A DNA stretch of 64,000 bases from Saccharum officinarum (GCA_020631735.1 CM036223.1:9214191-9278190), one strand, 5' to 3'; positions 1 to 10,344 are shown, counted from the stretch's first letter. Notes: a model not told the origin generated them from the sequence alone. A program made the numbers and translations.

Positions 1-299
1 TTAGATTTCTAGGATCGAGAGCTACTAAATTTGGGGGGAGAGTGTGCGTACGTGTTTGGCAGTTGCGTTGTACTGTATAATTCTTAAAAAAATTAGGAGG
101 TATTTGGAAAGTCTCTTCACTACTGGAAGTAGGCGCTTTGTCGAGTCGGCAAAACCTATAATTTGTTAAGTGCTGCACTCGCCAAAAAAGTGTCGGCAAA
201 GGCTGTTTTTTTACCGGGGAGGCCCCCACCGGCTAGCGCCCTCTACCACTGAATCACTCGGCAAAAGTCGTGGCATTTTTCGCGTAAAATTCGTGCGCT

Positions 300-372
300 A
301 CGCGACCGGCAGGATTCAAACCCGCGATCTCTCCCTCACTGGTAACCCCCTCTACCACTGCACCACACTGTC
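300..372 (-). other. tRNA-like A-box/B-box sequence inside CACTA
   Basis: On the minus strand, TGGTGCAGTGGTAG (352-365) resembles a tRNA A box and D arm. GGGTTTGAATCC (312-323) resembles a B box and T arm. Their spacing is about right for a tRNA. A second A-box-like copy without a B box lies near 236-256. I cannot fold a full cloverleaf with confidence, so this is called tRNA-like rather than a tRNA gene. Confidence 0.45.
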
Positions 373-463
373 ACGTGTGTCTAGATTCCGTTTTGATTCC
401 CCATATACTATACTGATCTGAGTATAAATTGATTGTTAAGGGGCCCTAAACGAATTCAAATCA

Positions 464-925
464 AAAAGTTGTCAACTACAAAGTTTCATAACTTCTCGAG
501 ATCTACAATTTTCATATAGGAAGTTTCTCCGTCCGAGGTCGTTTACAAAATTTGAATTTCAAATTTGAGAAATTGAAACGTACTTTTGCATGGCAAGATG
601 ATTTTAAATGAAAAAGTTGTCAACTACAAAGTTTCATAACTTTTCGAGATCTACAAAGTTTATTTTGGCTGTTTTTCCATCCGAGGTCTTTTGAAAAATT
701 CAAATTTTAAATTTTTGAAATTTATATGCAGTTTTGCATGACAAGATGATTTCAAATTCAAAAGTTTTCAACTACAAAGTTTCATAACTTTTCAAGATCT
801 ACAAAGTTTATTTTGGTTGTTTTTCATCTGAGGTCTTTCAAAAATTTTGAATTTTAAATTTTTAAAATTCAGATGTAGTTTTGCATGACAAGATGATTTT
901 AAATAAAAAAGTTTTCAACTACAAG
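464..925. repeat. About 145-bp degenerate tandem repeat
   Basis: The phrase AGTTGTCAACTACAAAGTTTC or a close variant recurs near 465, 610, 750 and 907. Between copies lie similar stretches containing TTTTGCATGACAAGATGATTT and a CCGAGGTC motif. Periods are roughly 141 to 157 bases. The same array occurs in the inverted copy (25000-25450) and in the CACTA at 57480-58080. Confidence 0.75.
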
Positions 926-1065
926 AATTGCCGAGTGTTTTTTTTTGCCGAGTGTTTTTAATTTGGCACTCGGCAACACTCGGTAAAGAGCTTCTTTGCC
1001 GAGTGCCTGAAAAAAGCGCTCGGCAAATCATTTGGCACTCCGCAAAGTTTGATTCTCCGGTAGTA

Positions 1066-2197
1066 CTTGGAGATGTTTTTGTCTAGCAATAGTCATATTT
1101 ACCTTTACAGAATGATTTGGCTGTCCTCGCTCTAAGTCTAGCTAGGACTCAGATCCAACAAGTACATAAGCTCGTCACAAGAAATAATCTAATCAACAAA
1201 TCTATATATACGAAGTTTGTGTGCTTCATGTGGGTATTTCTTGCGGTAAAAATATTAACTGCAACCTATCTTAAAATAAGCACACATGAAAGTATATTAT
1301 TGTTGCGGTGCATTGGTTGGTAGTAGGGAGGATTTTGTTAGTTAGTGCATTGGTTACGTTGGTAAGAGGAAGGAAAGAGGCAGTAAGATTCGTGGACACC
1401 TAGCATGCTGTTCGAGCTTTAGACAAAACTACTCTCCATCCCGATGAGCGTATATACATGTACATAGATAAAAGATATTTTATTGTTACGGTGCATTGAT
1501 GGAAGCAACCGTGATATTTGAGGAAGAAAAAAAATTCAGAAAAGCTCCGTAGACACTCCATACAGTATAGATTCCCTCTATAAACATTGGCATGTCGGTA
1601 AAAAAATACTGCTGTTAATTTTTGTGTTGATGAGCTAGCTATAGCTAGCTGGCTTGCAAATCCATCTCATGAACTAACGGGCCAAGCACTTCATAGTCCA
1701 ACAATGTAAACCTGCAATTAGACGTGATGTTATATAATGTATGAGATGAAAGTCTAGAACAGATGTATGCTATTTATATTGTATTTATTTAGAAGAATGT
1801 TTGCGTTGAACCAATAAGATGGTATTGATTTATACATAGATAATAGCTATTAACGAGCCGACTCACGAACCAAACAAGCTGCTGAGCCGAGCTAGAGTGT
1901 TAGCTTGTTTTCTCACTAAGCCAAACTGAGCCAGCTTGGTATTCATAATGTGCCAAGCTAGCTCATTTTCTAGCCCTACATGCATGTGTTAAACATTTTA
2001 CAGAGTTCAGTATAGATAGCTCATCGTATAAGTTGTATGATATTCACAATGTCCCAAAATACGAAGCAAGCAATATTAGGACCAAATAAGAAGTCTGACA
2101 AATTAAAAGACTAACTAATTACTCCCTCACTATTTTTTATAGACACTCACATGCATTCACACTCATCCCTATGAACGCATTTCTCACCCTAACTAAA
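1066..2197 (+). other. Non-coding host-like sequence containing unit U, copy a
   Basis: I see no gene here. About 1138-1620 is a host-like unit (U) that recurs inverted at about 24250-24790, split at 25907-26149 plus 52031-52240, and again at 52260-53280. Around 1850-1970 is a run of GAGCCGAGCT-like motifs. At 2120-2190 is a short motif (CCCTATGAACGCA) that also occurs near 56600 and is common in grass interspersed repeats. The short ORFs here lack recognisable domains. Confidence 0.6.
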
Positions 2198-2214
2198 TTA
2201 ATTTGCATTGTGTC

Positions 2215-3283
2215 TTTTTTTTAAAAAGGAGATTAACTCGGCTTTTAAGAAAGCCAATAACAGAGTCATACACACTGGTGATACCAGTTCGACAATTAAG
2301 GTTCAAACAACAGAAAAGAAAGCCTGTCCCAAGGCTAAAGAGACTCGCCCCCTGAGTCACCAGATACTAACTGAAGAACTAAAATATCTTGACATCACAT
2401 CACTTCAATATCCGAGAATGATCCCATCATACTCTCCTTCTTGCTAAGCCAATCCTCCAAGCACTGTCCCATCTCCCTCATCTTGGCTTTGTCGCGCTCC
2501 TTTTGCAGCTCGCACCACATCTGCATGAAATTGGCAATCATATGAATCACTGAATCAGGATTGTCAGGAAAGCGCTTCTCAATGGCCATCTTGTTTTGAT
2601 GCTTCCAGATCGACCAGGATAAACCTAAAAAAAGCAAAACATAATTTCTTAGGTCAACCATTGGGATATCAGCTCCTGCATGGACAAGGGGAAGCCTTGC
2701 AGCTGGAAGGCATCCCTGATACAGCACTACACACATATTGTGCAAAAACGCATTCAAACAGGATGTGATCAACTGTTTCCTCTTTGCCACACACACAACA
2801 GACCGGACTACCATGCCATCCTCTTTTCACTAAGGAGACAGCCATCTACAGTTTATTATGCCAAGCTTGCCACAAGAAAACTTTAACTTTTAATGGCACT
2901 TTGCATTTCCAGAGAATGTTATTCAAATTATCTTTAAATCCACCATGAGTCAGACAATTGTACAAGGATTTTGTAGAGAACTCGGATGATTTTTCAAGAG
3001 CCCAATAGACCTTATCTTGTTCATGATCTACTAACTGAACATCTAAAAGAATATCCATTAATTCATTCCACTCAACCAGAGACCCCCATGCAGACTACGC
3101 CTCAGAGTAATATCCCACTCCCCTTCCTTCCAAAAATCCTTAACCATAGCATCAGGCTTATGACATATTTCAAAAATGTTCCTAAACTGAATTTTCAGAG
3201 GAACCCCTCCACTCCATGTATCATGCCAAAACCTGACCTTATCCCCTTTGTGCAACCCTCTCCAAAACTGAGAAGTTCCTTGG
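2215..3283 (-). mobile_element. 5'-truncated LINE (L1-type), 17-bp TSD
   Basis: A 1.07 kb insertion is flanked by the perfect 17-bp direct repeat TTAATTTGCATTGTGTC at 2198-2214 and 3284-3300. On the minus strand it ends in an A-rich tail beside the duplication at 2215-2225, as expected for target-primed reverse transcription. Its coding remnant is the C-terminal zinc-binding region found downstream of plant LINE reverse transcriptases. The 5' end, including endonuclease and reverse transcriptase, is missing, which is typical of LINE truncation. Confidence 0.92.
2395..3283 (-). pseudogene. LINE ORF2 C-terminal fragment (zf-RVT region)
   Basis: Three successive minus-strand reading frames carry parts of the zinc-binding domain that follows LINE reverse transcriptase (zf-RVT). 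They include a GDKVRFWHDTW-like start, VPLKVKVFLWQAWHNKL, then a CCVCGKEETVDHILFEC motif (clearest in the inverted copy at 23136-23585). The family role is nucleic-acid binding during target-primed reverse transcription. Frameshifts and stops separate the parts, and the catalytic YXDD reverse-transcriptase core is absent. The tail after the zinc motif is rich in charged residues. It cannot make an active enzyme. Confidence 0.8.
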
Positions 3284-3296
3284 TTAATTTGCATTG

Positions 3297-4450
3297 TGTC
3301 GCGGGGTCAAAACCGCGGCAAGCATTGTTATTCGTCGGATGTCACTGAGTGTGATGTCTCTGGTGGCTCGGGTGGACTCAAGAACACGGAAGAACTCAAA
3401 GATCACGCGAGGGACATAGAGGTTTATCCTAGTTCAAGCTATCGGGGCCTACGTCCAGCAGTTTGAGGACCTTTATATTCAAGAGCACCCAAATCGGGTG
3501 TTACAACAGAGTGTAAGAGAGAGATTTGGCAGGGGATCGCTCAGTTCTGATCCTTGGCTCATCAGCACTGAGGTCTCCTCCTCGCCGGAGAGGAGGAAGA
3601 CGATGGAAAGGGTGGAGGAGCTCTCGGTACTCCTCTTGGGGTGGCTCTGCTCTCGGTGTAGAGCTCGAGTTGTTCTGTGGTGAGGACATGAATGATTTGT
3701 TCTGTTCGTCCTTCCCCCTCTATAGGATTTGACCTCCCCTTATAAATAAAGGTAGGTTGGGTACATGATGGCTTAGGGAGTCTAGTCTGTGGTCTATGTG
3801 CGCCGGAGACCAGAAGGGTCTTGTAGCGGTGTGGATGGACCTTGGCGTTGTCGTGGAGCCGAAGAAGCCCTGGGCGTCATCTAGTTGCTATGTTCTGACA
3901 TTCTAACTGTCAGGCCTTGTCAGCTTGGACTGGCCTCCACCAGGTGCACCTTCCGGAGGCTTCCTTGGTGGTGAAGGTGTCTAGCTTGAGGGGCTGACGA
4001 GCGGGTCCAGGAGCCCCCAAGGCCCTAAAGCCGGCGGAGGGGTTTTGTCCCCTTGTGTCACGCCCCGTGTGTGACCTTGTCAGAGGAGTGGTTGGCAATG
4101 CCGCACCCTTTTTGCTATATATGCTATGGAGCCCATGAGCCTTGGGCGCTCAGAGCGCCTACATCCAGCCGGGCCTTTGGCTAGCCCTGGAGGTTGGGGG
4201 CCAAGGATCGGGTTTTGAATCCTGTCGATCGGGAGCCTGAGGCTCGGGCGAGCCTCTGAGCCCTAAGCAAAGGCAGAGGGCGTGCTCAGGCTCGACCCAG
4301 TCCTTGTCCGGAAGGTGCGTGCGAACGCACCTGAGGGGTGCAGCCCCTGAGCCCCCGACGATCCTAGAGGGATCGGTCGGGAGGGGGGTCCTTTGGTCGG
4401 GAACCTTTTACCTTGAGAGTTTAGCATACCCCTATGTTAAGTTCTCGTCA
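3297..4450 (+). mobile_element. Solo LTR, TSD CATTG
   Basis: The stretch starts TGTCGCGGGG and ends TTCTCGTCA. It is bounded by CATTG at 3292-3296 and 4451-4455, the 5-bp duplication expected of LTR retrotransposon integration. No internal domain or second LTR is attached, so it is best read as a solo LTR left by recombination between two LTRs. A TATAAATA box sits 445 bases in. The LINE's 17-bp duplication spans the host/LTR junction, so the LTR was already there when the LINE inserted. The family is not recognised. Only the first 346 bases recur in the inverted arm, which stops at the gap. Confidence 0.8.
3741..3748 (+). promoter_or_regulatory. TATA box of solo LTR
   Basis: TATAAATA follows a pyrimidine-rich CCTCCCCT stretch, which suits an LTR U3 promoter. 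Initiation about 30 bases downstream is inferred. Confidence 0.5.
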
Positions 4451-4670
4451 CATTGGTTGTCAACTTGCCTAATTTTTTAGCAACACATTGTTTAAAGGAG
4501 TCATTACACAAGATGGTGTCTAAAATACACATACGGATGGGGTTTGAAAGGCAGGCAAAGGCATGGATAGGGCTAAGAAATCTAGAATACAACTATCATG
4601 CAAATGATTTTTACATAGAGTCAAAGATGATTTTTAGAGCTGGTTATCAAAATGGTTACTATAACATGTA
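4451..4670. other. Short unassigned segment between two LTRs
   Basis: About 220 bases lie between the solo LTR and the next gypsy LTR. A 99-codon open frame runs through it and into the following LTR. Its residues resemble no domain I know, and it is probably fortuitous or an old gene scrap. Confidence 0.4.
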
Positions 4671-5576
4671 TGTTGACGTCAGATGTGGTCCGAATCACAC
4701 ACCAGAAAGGGCATTGGACGCCCGGGCCGCCACGGACCGAAGAACACAGTGAGGATGTCACTCTTACATGGTGAAACATAGAGAGGTTTACAAGAAAACC
4801 ACCAAAGGATAACTAGTCGTGCTTACGTGATGAAGAACTGGCTAGTTTTCAAGCAAACTAGCAAAGGAACCGCCGAAGCTCTCACCCGGGAGGGACCCCG
4901 TCAGGGCAAGGACATCACCAGGTTGCCCTAGGTCAGCTGGCAAGCCTAGGGCACCATCCTTGGTCGTGGATCAAATGATGAACAGCATGGAGGTTGAAGG
5001 AGAAGAGAAAAGGGGTAAAAGGAGTAGATTGATTTGTTTGTATGACGATTGGATAGATGGAAACTCAATCGGCCATGATCCTCTCATATATATAGAGGGG
5101 GGTGGTCTTATCCTAGTAGGAAACCTCTCCAAGGCTTATTTTCTAAGTTTCCCACATCCAAAAACCGATCTAGAAACAAATCGGTTCAAAATCTGAAAGT
5201 CAGATTCGAAATAAACACCTACCGGTACTGCCGGTCAGGCTCCACCGGTAGTACTGGTCAAGGACCGGTAGTACTGGTAGTTCATTTTCATGCAAAACTG
5301 TGCCACCCATCACCATCCATCGGTAGTACCAGTCTCAGACCGATAGTACCGGTAGTTCAAATCTGCATCAAATCTTCTCGGACCGGTAGTACCGGTGATC
5401 TCGGATCGGTAGTACCGGTAGTTCATACATTTTCTCGGAGGCATAACTCTCTCATCCGGACTCCAAATTGGGCGTTCCATATATGTTTTTTGACCATCTC
5501 AACAAGGGGAATACAATGGTGAAGTCCATTACACATTTTGACAATTTCACATAATGGACATTTTTGGTTGTCAACA
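4671..5576 (-). repeat. 3' LTR of the truncated gypsy element
   Basis: On the minus strand the LTR begins TGTTGACAACC, directly after the polypurine tract, and ends GACGTCAACA, giving inverted TGTTGAC/GTCAACA ends. A TATATATA stretch at 5087-5094 is a plausible U3 TATA box. The first part, 5218-5425, carries repeated ACCGGTACTACCGGT palindromes. Confidence 0.8.
5218..5425. repeat. Clustered ACCGGTAGTACCGG palindromic repeats in LTR
   Basis: Short self-complementary units of the form ACCGGTAGTACCGGTAGTTC occur about eight times in 200 bases, with irregular spacing and point changes. They lie in the U3 part of the minus-strand LTR, upstream of its TATA-like sequence, where promoter elements would sit. 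Confidence 0.7.
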
Positions 5577-5592
5577 TATGCCCCCCTGTTTT
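5577..5592 (-). promoter_or_regulatory. Polypurine tract of the gypsy element
   Basis: On the minus strand AAAACAGGGGGGCATA ends immediately before the LTR start TGTTGAC. This is the usual position of the plus-strand primer for LTR retrotransposon replication. Confidence 0.7.
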
Positions 5593-5796
5593 CAGGTTTA
5601 TGATGCATAAACATGAAAACATTTGATCAAACAAACATAATTAAACCAAACAGCAATGATACCCATCTCATCGGTTGTATGGTGACTAAGGGCGATGTAT
5701 ACATCGGCCATTTTATTCTAAGGGCAGTACATGTATCGGCCATTATTTGGAGAGCACTTAGGCTTCTTGCCAAACACTTGGAAAAAACTTTTTTAA

Positions 5797-7329
5797 TTAT
5801 CTTCCGTTGAATACTACTTTGAGACGTTCACCTTGCAATGTCTCTAGCAAATAAGAATTACCGCTCATGACTTTGATCACTTTATAAGGACCATCCCAAT
5901 TTGGTGACCACTTGCCAAACTGATTGCTCTTCGATCCAATAGGTAGTATGGTTTTCCACACTAATTCTCCTACTTGGAAAGATTTGCTCTTGACTTTTTT
6001 GTTGTATGCCCTGGCAACTCGAGCTTTGTCTTTCTCTATCTCCTTGAGAGCTTTTAATCTTACATCAGTTACCTCATCGATGCTATCCATCATCAAATCA
6101 TAATACACAATGGTTGATAGATCATTTTGTTTAGCAAGCCTGTATGCATCCAAATTTACCTTGACAGGCAACATGGCCTCTTGACCATATACTAGCTCAA
6201 AAGGAGTAACTTTTGTAGCACCATGCCTTGAAATGCGATGTGCCCATAGAGCTTCAGACAATACTTCATGCCACCTTCTTGGATTCTCCTCAATTTTCTT
6301 CTTGATAAGCTTGATCAAAGTCTTACTACTAGACTCAGCTTGGCCATTAGCATGAGCATAATATGGAGATGATTTGAGCAACTTGATCTTATATAATTCA
6401 GCAAAGTCCCTCACTTCCTTGGACATAAATGATGTCCCTTGATCTGTAGTTAATGTTTGGGGTATGCCGAATCTATGAATGATATGCTCAGTGATGAACT
6501 CAATAACCTCCTTATATGTCATATTCTTCAAAGGAATAGCTTCGGTCCACTTAGTGAAATAATCTGTAGCAACCAACACAAAGCGATGTCCCTTGGAAGA
6601 TGGAGGATGAATTTGGCCAATGAAGTCTAGCCTCCAACCGCGAAAAGGCCATGGTTTGATTATAGGATGAAGCATAGCAGCAGGCACTAGTTGAATATTT
6701 CTAAACCTTTGACACTCTTCACATCCTTTATAGTAGCGAAAGCAATCGGTCATCATAGTAGGCCAATAGAAACCGGCTCTACGCATAACCACTTCATCTT
6801 TGGGGCCGATTGATGCGTACGACAAATACCTTCATGGACTTCTCCCATAGCTATTCTTGCTTGATCAATTCCTAAGCACTTCAGCAACAAGTCTTCAGCG
6901 GTTCTTCGGTAAAGCTCATCATTGTGCAACACATACTTGAAAGCACTTCGTCAAACACTTTTATCAACTTTGGCACTTGGATCTCCTAGATATGCCAATA
7001 AGGGAGTCCTCCAATCATGTAAATCGACCCAACATCACTAGAAGTTTTGCTAGGCCGATTTGAGAGTTCATCATGCACATTGGCTAGGCTGACCACATGG
7101 GAGTCGGCTAGGCCGACTGGTAAAGTCGGCCAAGCCGACTGGCTTGCCAGAGAATCGGGGTCGGCTAGACAGGCTAGGGCAGTTGGCTTAGCCAATTCTT
7201 CCGCACTTACACGGCAAAAATATAAATCTTCATGCATCGGCTATTCTTGAATATAAAAATTACACCCATCAATGTCATAGCCAGATGCTTGCTGAGCTAA
7301 CATGTTGGCCTTTTGATTTTCATGCCTCG
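5797..7329 (-). pseudogene. Ty3/gypsy pol fragment: RNase H end and integrase
   Basis: Integrase inserts the cDNA into the genome. The longest open frame (342 codons, 5797-6825) contains part of the zinc finger (CEEC, residues 35-38) and the DDE core: D67 in LDFIG, D128 in TTDQG and E164 in GQAESS, with the usual 35-residue D-E spacing. The C-terminal part includes KWSPNWDGPYKV. The frame stops at FNGR, somewhat short of the usual family end. Upstream, 6830-7000 continues the N-terminal integrase region in shifted frames. 7250-7329 reads as the end of RNase H (ANMLAQQASGYDI). The catalytic residues are intact, but the gene is truncated 5' by the family B LTR and frameshifted, so it is a pseudogene. 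Confidence 0.88.
7045..7200. repeat. GTCGGCTAGGCCGACT-type short repeats inside pol
   Basis: Between the RNase H and integrase readings, near-palindromic GTCGGCTAGGCCGACT units and variants (GTCGGCCAAGCCGACT, GTCGGCTAGACAGGCTAG) recur about five times. In the minus frame they give a low-complexity Leu/Ala/Pro-rich linker. Confidence 0.65.
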
Positions 7330-7954
7330 TGCAACAACCAAAATTTTCAAGTTTTCGAAATAGATAAAATTTGATTTAAATAAGCCTTAGTTTTGAGCCT
7401 AAATAATTAGAGAATATTTTAATTGGGATTAAAATTTAAAATACTAGGTGGGGCATTTGATGATGCATTCATGTTGTCGCATTTGTTTTATTGTGTGATG
7501 TGGTTTTGGTTTCATTTGATTTGGTTTCAAAATTCATTTTGAAAATGGTATTGAAAATATGTTTATAAAAAAATGGAATGAATCACTCGCCCTTCTCCTC
7601 TTTGCGGCCCGGTGGCCTGGTTGGCCTGCTCTGCTAGCTTGGGCCACCCGAGGCTGCCGCGCAGCCCATTTCCCCGCAGGCCTGCTCCCTCCTGTCCCTC
7701 TCCCTCTTTGTTTTGGGTCGCCCGAGCCGAGCAGCCGTTTCCTCCCCATTCTCTCTCGTGTTCACGTGGGCCGGCCTAGGAGGGCGCAGTGGCCGCGCCC
7801 CCCCCCCCGCTTCCTTGTTTCGCTGATGGATGGGACCCGCTGTCAGCCATGTCTTCCACCTATGAACCGTAGTCGAGCCAGACTTGTTCCGGGCAAACAC
7901 CGAACCGAGGCCAGGATTCACGGGATTGGGTGTGATTTTCGCGTGAGGATGCTC

Positions 7955-7960
7955 TATAAG
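7955..7960 (+). promoter_or_regulatory. TATA box of family B LTR
   Basis: TATAAG in the context GCTCTATAAGAGTC is followed by a pyrimidine-rich start-like stretch (TTTTCTCTGCCCTCATC). This is the expected U3/R layout. Confidence 0.5.
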
Positions 7961-8410
7961 AGTCATTGTATTTTCTCTGCCCTCATCTTTTCCATCTATT
8001 AGCCACCATCGCCTCCATCTTTGCTCGCAATGCCGTCGAGGTGCCCTAGCTCCGCCCGCCGCGGGAAAGGTGCTCGCTCACCGTATCTCCACCTCTCGCA
8101 AACCATTGTCGGGGTTCTCGACGCGGTAACAAAGTTGTCCAGTTCCTCCCTTTGCTTCTGCGTGCTCTCTGTTTTCCGCTAAACCACACCGAACTTGCAG
8201 GAATCCCCGCCCGCAACTGTGCACGTTGACCGTCGTCTCCGTCCGATCTCTGGCCCAGGTTGAAGCCCTAGGTGAGCCTGCGAAGTTCCCGCTTCCTTCC
8301 TATGCTATTCCCATGGTCGGAGGTGCCCGAAATCACGCTCCTGAGGAGCTCCGGCGAGCAGCTCACGTCGGCCATGGCGGCCACCGGCTGGACTTGTTGT
8401 AGATGGCCAG

Positions 8411-8436
<26 letters not shown>
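8411..8436. repeat. (CT)n microsatellite
   Basis: An uninterrupted run of about 13 CT units, followed by a degenerate TTTCTCTTGC tail, lies inside the family B LTR. Confidence 0.9.
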
Positions 8437-8444
<8 letters not shown>

Positions 8445-10332
8445 CAGTAGTTTTCAGCCGTTCATTTGTTGATCAACAAGCGAGATTAGAAGATACCCCT
8501 TCATGGGTAAATTTCTTAAAGAGTCCTTGGGTTTTCCTGAAATAGAACCCGTCGTCCTAAAACGCCTTCCGAGAATATGCTTTCCTCTTTGGAAAACGTA
8601 AACGTCACCGGGATAAATGAAAATATGTTTCATATGTTTCAAAGTAATGTTTCAAAACTTTAAATGCTTGTATCTTTCTCGTTTTAACTCCGATTTGACC
8701 CGTTCAAGTTGTGTTAGGTTCATATTTGTGAGCTCTACATGTTAGTGTTACTATACAGTAGGTTTGTAGCACTTAAATTTTGAGCTTATATTAAAGTAAT
8801 TATTTATCTATAGGAAATCTTAGAAATTCATAACTTTTCCGTTTTAAATCTGAATTTCATGATCTTTACGTCCGTGTGATCATAGTAACTTGTAGAAGAG
8901 TTTTACAAACATTTTATACTATTTTGCTACAATTGGTGTACTGTTCTAATTATGTCTCTTTTTTTTGCTTCGTATATGATTGCTCGGATGATTGTGTGTT
9001 GGTGCTTGGTGACCGAGTATAGACGGTGAGCAGTTTCTTGATAATCAGGAGTATTACTTTGAGCCAGACCAGCAGTACCAACAGGAAAGTTTTGATCAAG
9101 GCAAGTATAACATGGGACCATCCTTGTTGTCCTATTTACTAAAATTACTATTTATATCCATGTGTCTTTCTTGGCAACCATAGAGATTATAACTTAGCTA
9201 TTAATATCTTGTTTCCTTGTCACCTATGGGTTGTGCATTTGGGTAGCTATTGCTAGCGCTTAATTACGAATGATGATCTTGTAATTGGACTAATGAATTA
9301 TGCGACCAACCTTTAACGATGATTTTACTACTGTTGAAAGGGGGCTAGAGCAAGGGGTTATATTGTTACTCTAGTTACTCTCCATAAGGACTTACCTGTA
9401 AGTGATAACCGGGACATACAGTACAGCTGTGAGGGCTATATGGCTCTGGCTTTATTTGTTTAAGAGACATTTTCTAGCTTGTTAGTGGTTACCTTAATTG
9501 GCGTAAGAATGGCTTGACACGTTGGGTGTAGGACACCCTATAGTTTATGAGTATAGCCAAGAAGGAATTGTGCCATTTGAAAAGGGGTTCCTACATCTGC
9601 CTGCCAAGTGAATCTAATGGCCCTAACTTGTTAGACGAACTTTTGAATGGCTTTATATGGTTTTTGGTGTTTTGGAATTAATTACCCCAATGCAACTGAA
9701 AACCATGACTCACAGTGAAAGTGTACACCTCTGCGCAGAGTTAAAAACTGGTATACTAGCCGTGCTCACGGACATAAGCGACCATGAGGATTCTTACAGA
9801 ATAGTTGATCACCATTGTTATATCATGTTTAATTATTGTTGTTACTATTATGCTCATGTTAATGCTATTCATTATCTATGTTATAAATGATCATTGGTTC
9901 ATTAATGGGAATTGGTTCATCTTGATGCTACTCAATTGCTAATTATATGATGAATAAAAGCTAAAAACAGTCAAACAGTGTCTAGCCTTTTGTGCCTCAT
10001 TAACCCTGTGTTATACTTGTGGAGTACGACATGTGCTCACCCTTGCTATTTCCACCACAACAGATGAAGATTATGAAGATGATTATCGTAATGAGTACTA
10101 GTCTTGGTGTCAACCAGTCAACCACGTCTCTGTGTTTGGAGTTTCCGCTGGAGGACTACTATTAGTTGTCACAATTATTGTATGAGACTATTTGAGGAAT
10201 ATTTATTCGCTATGTAATAAGCACTGTGATGATACTCTGTAATTTGTCAACTTATGTGTGCGACTGTTTCCTGTGGCGCACATGAGTATTTTATACACCT
10301 TATTTTTGTCCTTAAAAATGGGTATGACAAAT

Positions 10333-10344
10333 TGGTATCAAAGC
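10333..10344 (+). promoter_or_regulatory. Primer binding site, initiator-Met tRNA
   Basis: TGGTATCAAAGC directly follows the LTR end and differs by one base from the canonical plant TGGTATCAGAGC site complementary to the 3' end of initiator-Met tRNA. It fixes the element's plus orientation. Confidence 0.88.

Larger units (their letters stand above)
118..1065. mobile_element. Non-autonomous CACTA element, TSD CTT
   Basis: The element begins CACTACTGGAAG and ends CTCCGGTAGTA, an imperfect inverted copy with the last G changed to A. It is flanked by the 3-bp duplication CTT at 115-117 and 1066-1068, as expected for CACTA (En/Spm) transposons. Subterminal TTTGCCGAGTG and CACTCGGCAAA motifs lie at both ends, densest at 925-1045. 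It encodes no transposase. The interior holds a tRNA-like stretch and about three copies of a 145-bp repeat, both also seen in the larger CACTA starting at 57041, so it is probably a deletion derivative of that family. Confidence 0.9.
1..3642 (+). repeat. Left arm of long inverted repeat
   Basis: This stretch reappears in reverse complement at 22324-25906, with the same order of contents: flank, non-autonomous CACTA, host-like unit U, LINE, first 346 bases of a solo LTR. The match begins at base 1, so the arm may extend beyond the window. It ends at 3642 only because the other copy starts at the edge of a 100-N gap. The arms differ by scattered substitutions, small indels and one block of roughly 75 bases (about 1510-1590) that is missing on the right. 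They are therefore two distinct molecules or alleles, not one sequence copied verbatim. Confidence 0.9.
4671..7329 (-). mobile_element. 3' part of a Ty3/gypsy retrotransposon
   Basis: Read on the minus strand, this holds the end of RNase H, integrase, a polypurine tract (ACAGGGGGGCATA just above 5576) and a 3' LTR at 4671-5576. The 5' part is absent. The RNase H reading breaks off at 7329, exactly where the family B LTR begins, so that element inserted into this one. The 5-bp host sequence at 4666-4670 is ATGTA, but its partner is not in the window. The order RNase H then integrase identifies Ty3/gypsy, and the integrase resembles the Tat-like grass lineage. Confidence 0.85.
7330..10329 (+). 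repeat. Family B 5' LTR (Ty3/gypsy)
   Basis: The 3' border is set by the tRNA-primer site at 10333-10344: the LTR ends in TATGACA, two or three bases before TGGTATCAAAGC. The 5' border at TGCAACAACC is inferred from where the older RNase H coding sequence stops. Length is about 3.0 kb. A GC-rich zone (7590-8400) holds a TATAAG box, and the rest is AT-rich and non-coding. The open frames at 7559-8002 (plus) and 7534-7966 (minus) are by-products of GC-rich sequence. A second copy of this LTR is on the minus strand at 62366-63571. Confidence 0.78.

Noticed and set aside
300..372. A functional tRNA gene
   Set aside because: No acceptor stem or anticodon arm could be paired by eye; only A- and B-box-like parts are visible.
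1117..1323. 68-codon frame repeated at 24588-24794
   Set aside because: It lies in unit U, whose other copies (25907, 52260) do not keep the frame.
7559..8002. 147-codon frame with a hydrophobic start
   Set aside because: It lies wholly within a family B LTR over the TATA box and is antisense to another frame of similar length.
8411..8450. Possible CRISPR-like or regular spaced repeat structures
   Set aside because: Only simple CT microsatellite and tandem minisatellites were found; no spaced direct repeats, and the sequence is plant nuclear DNA.
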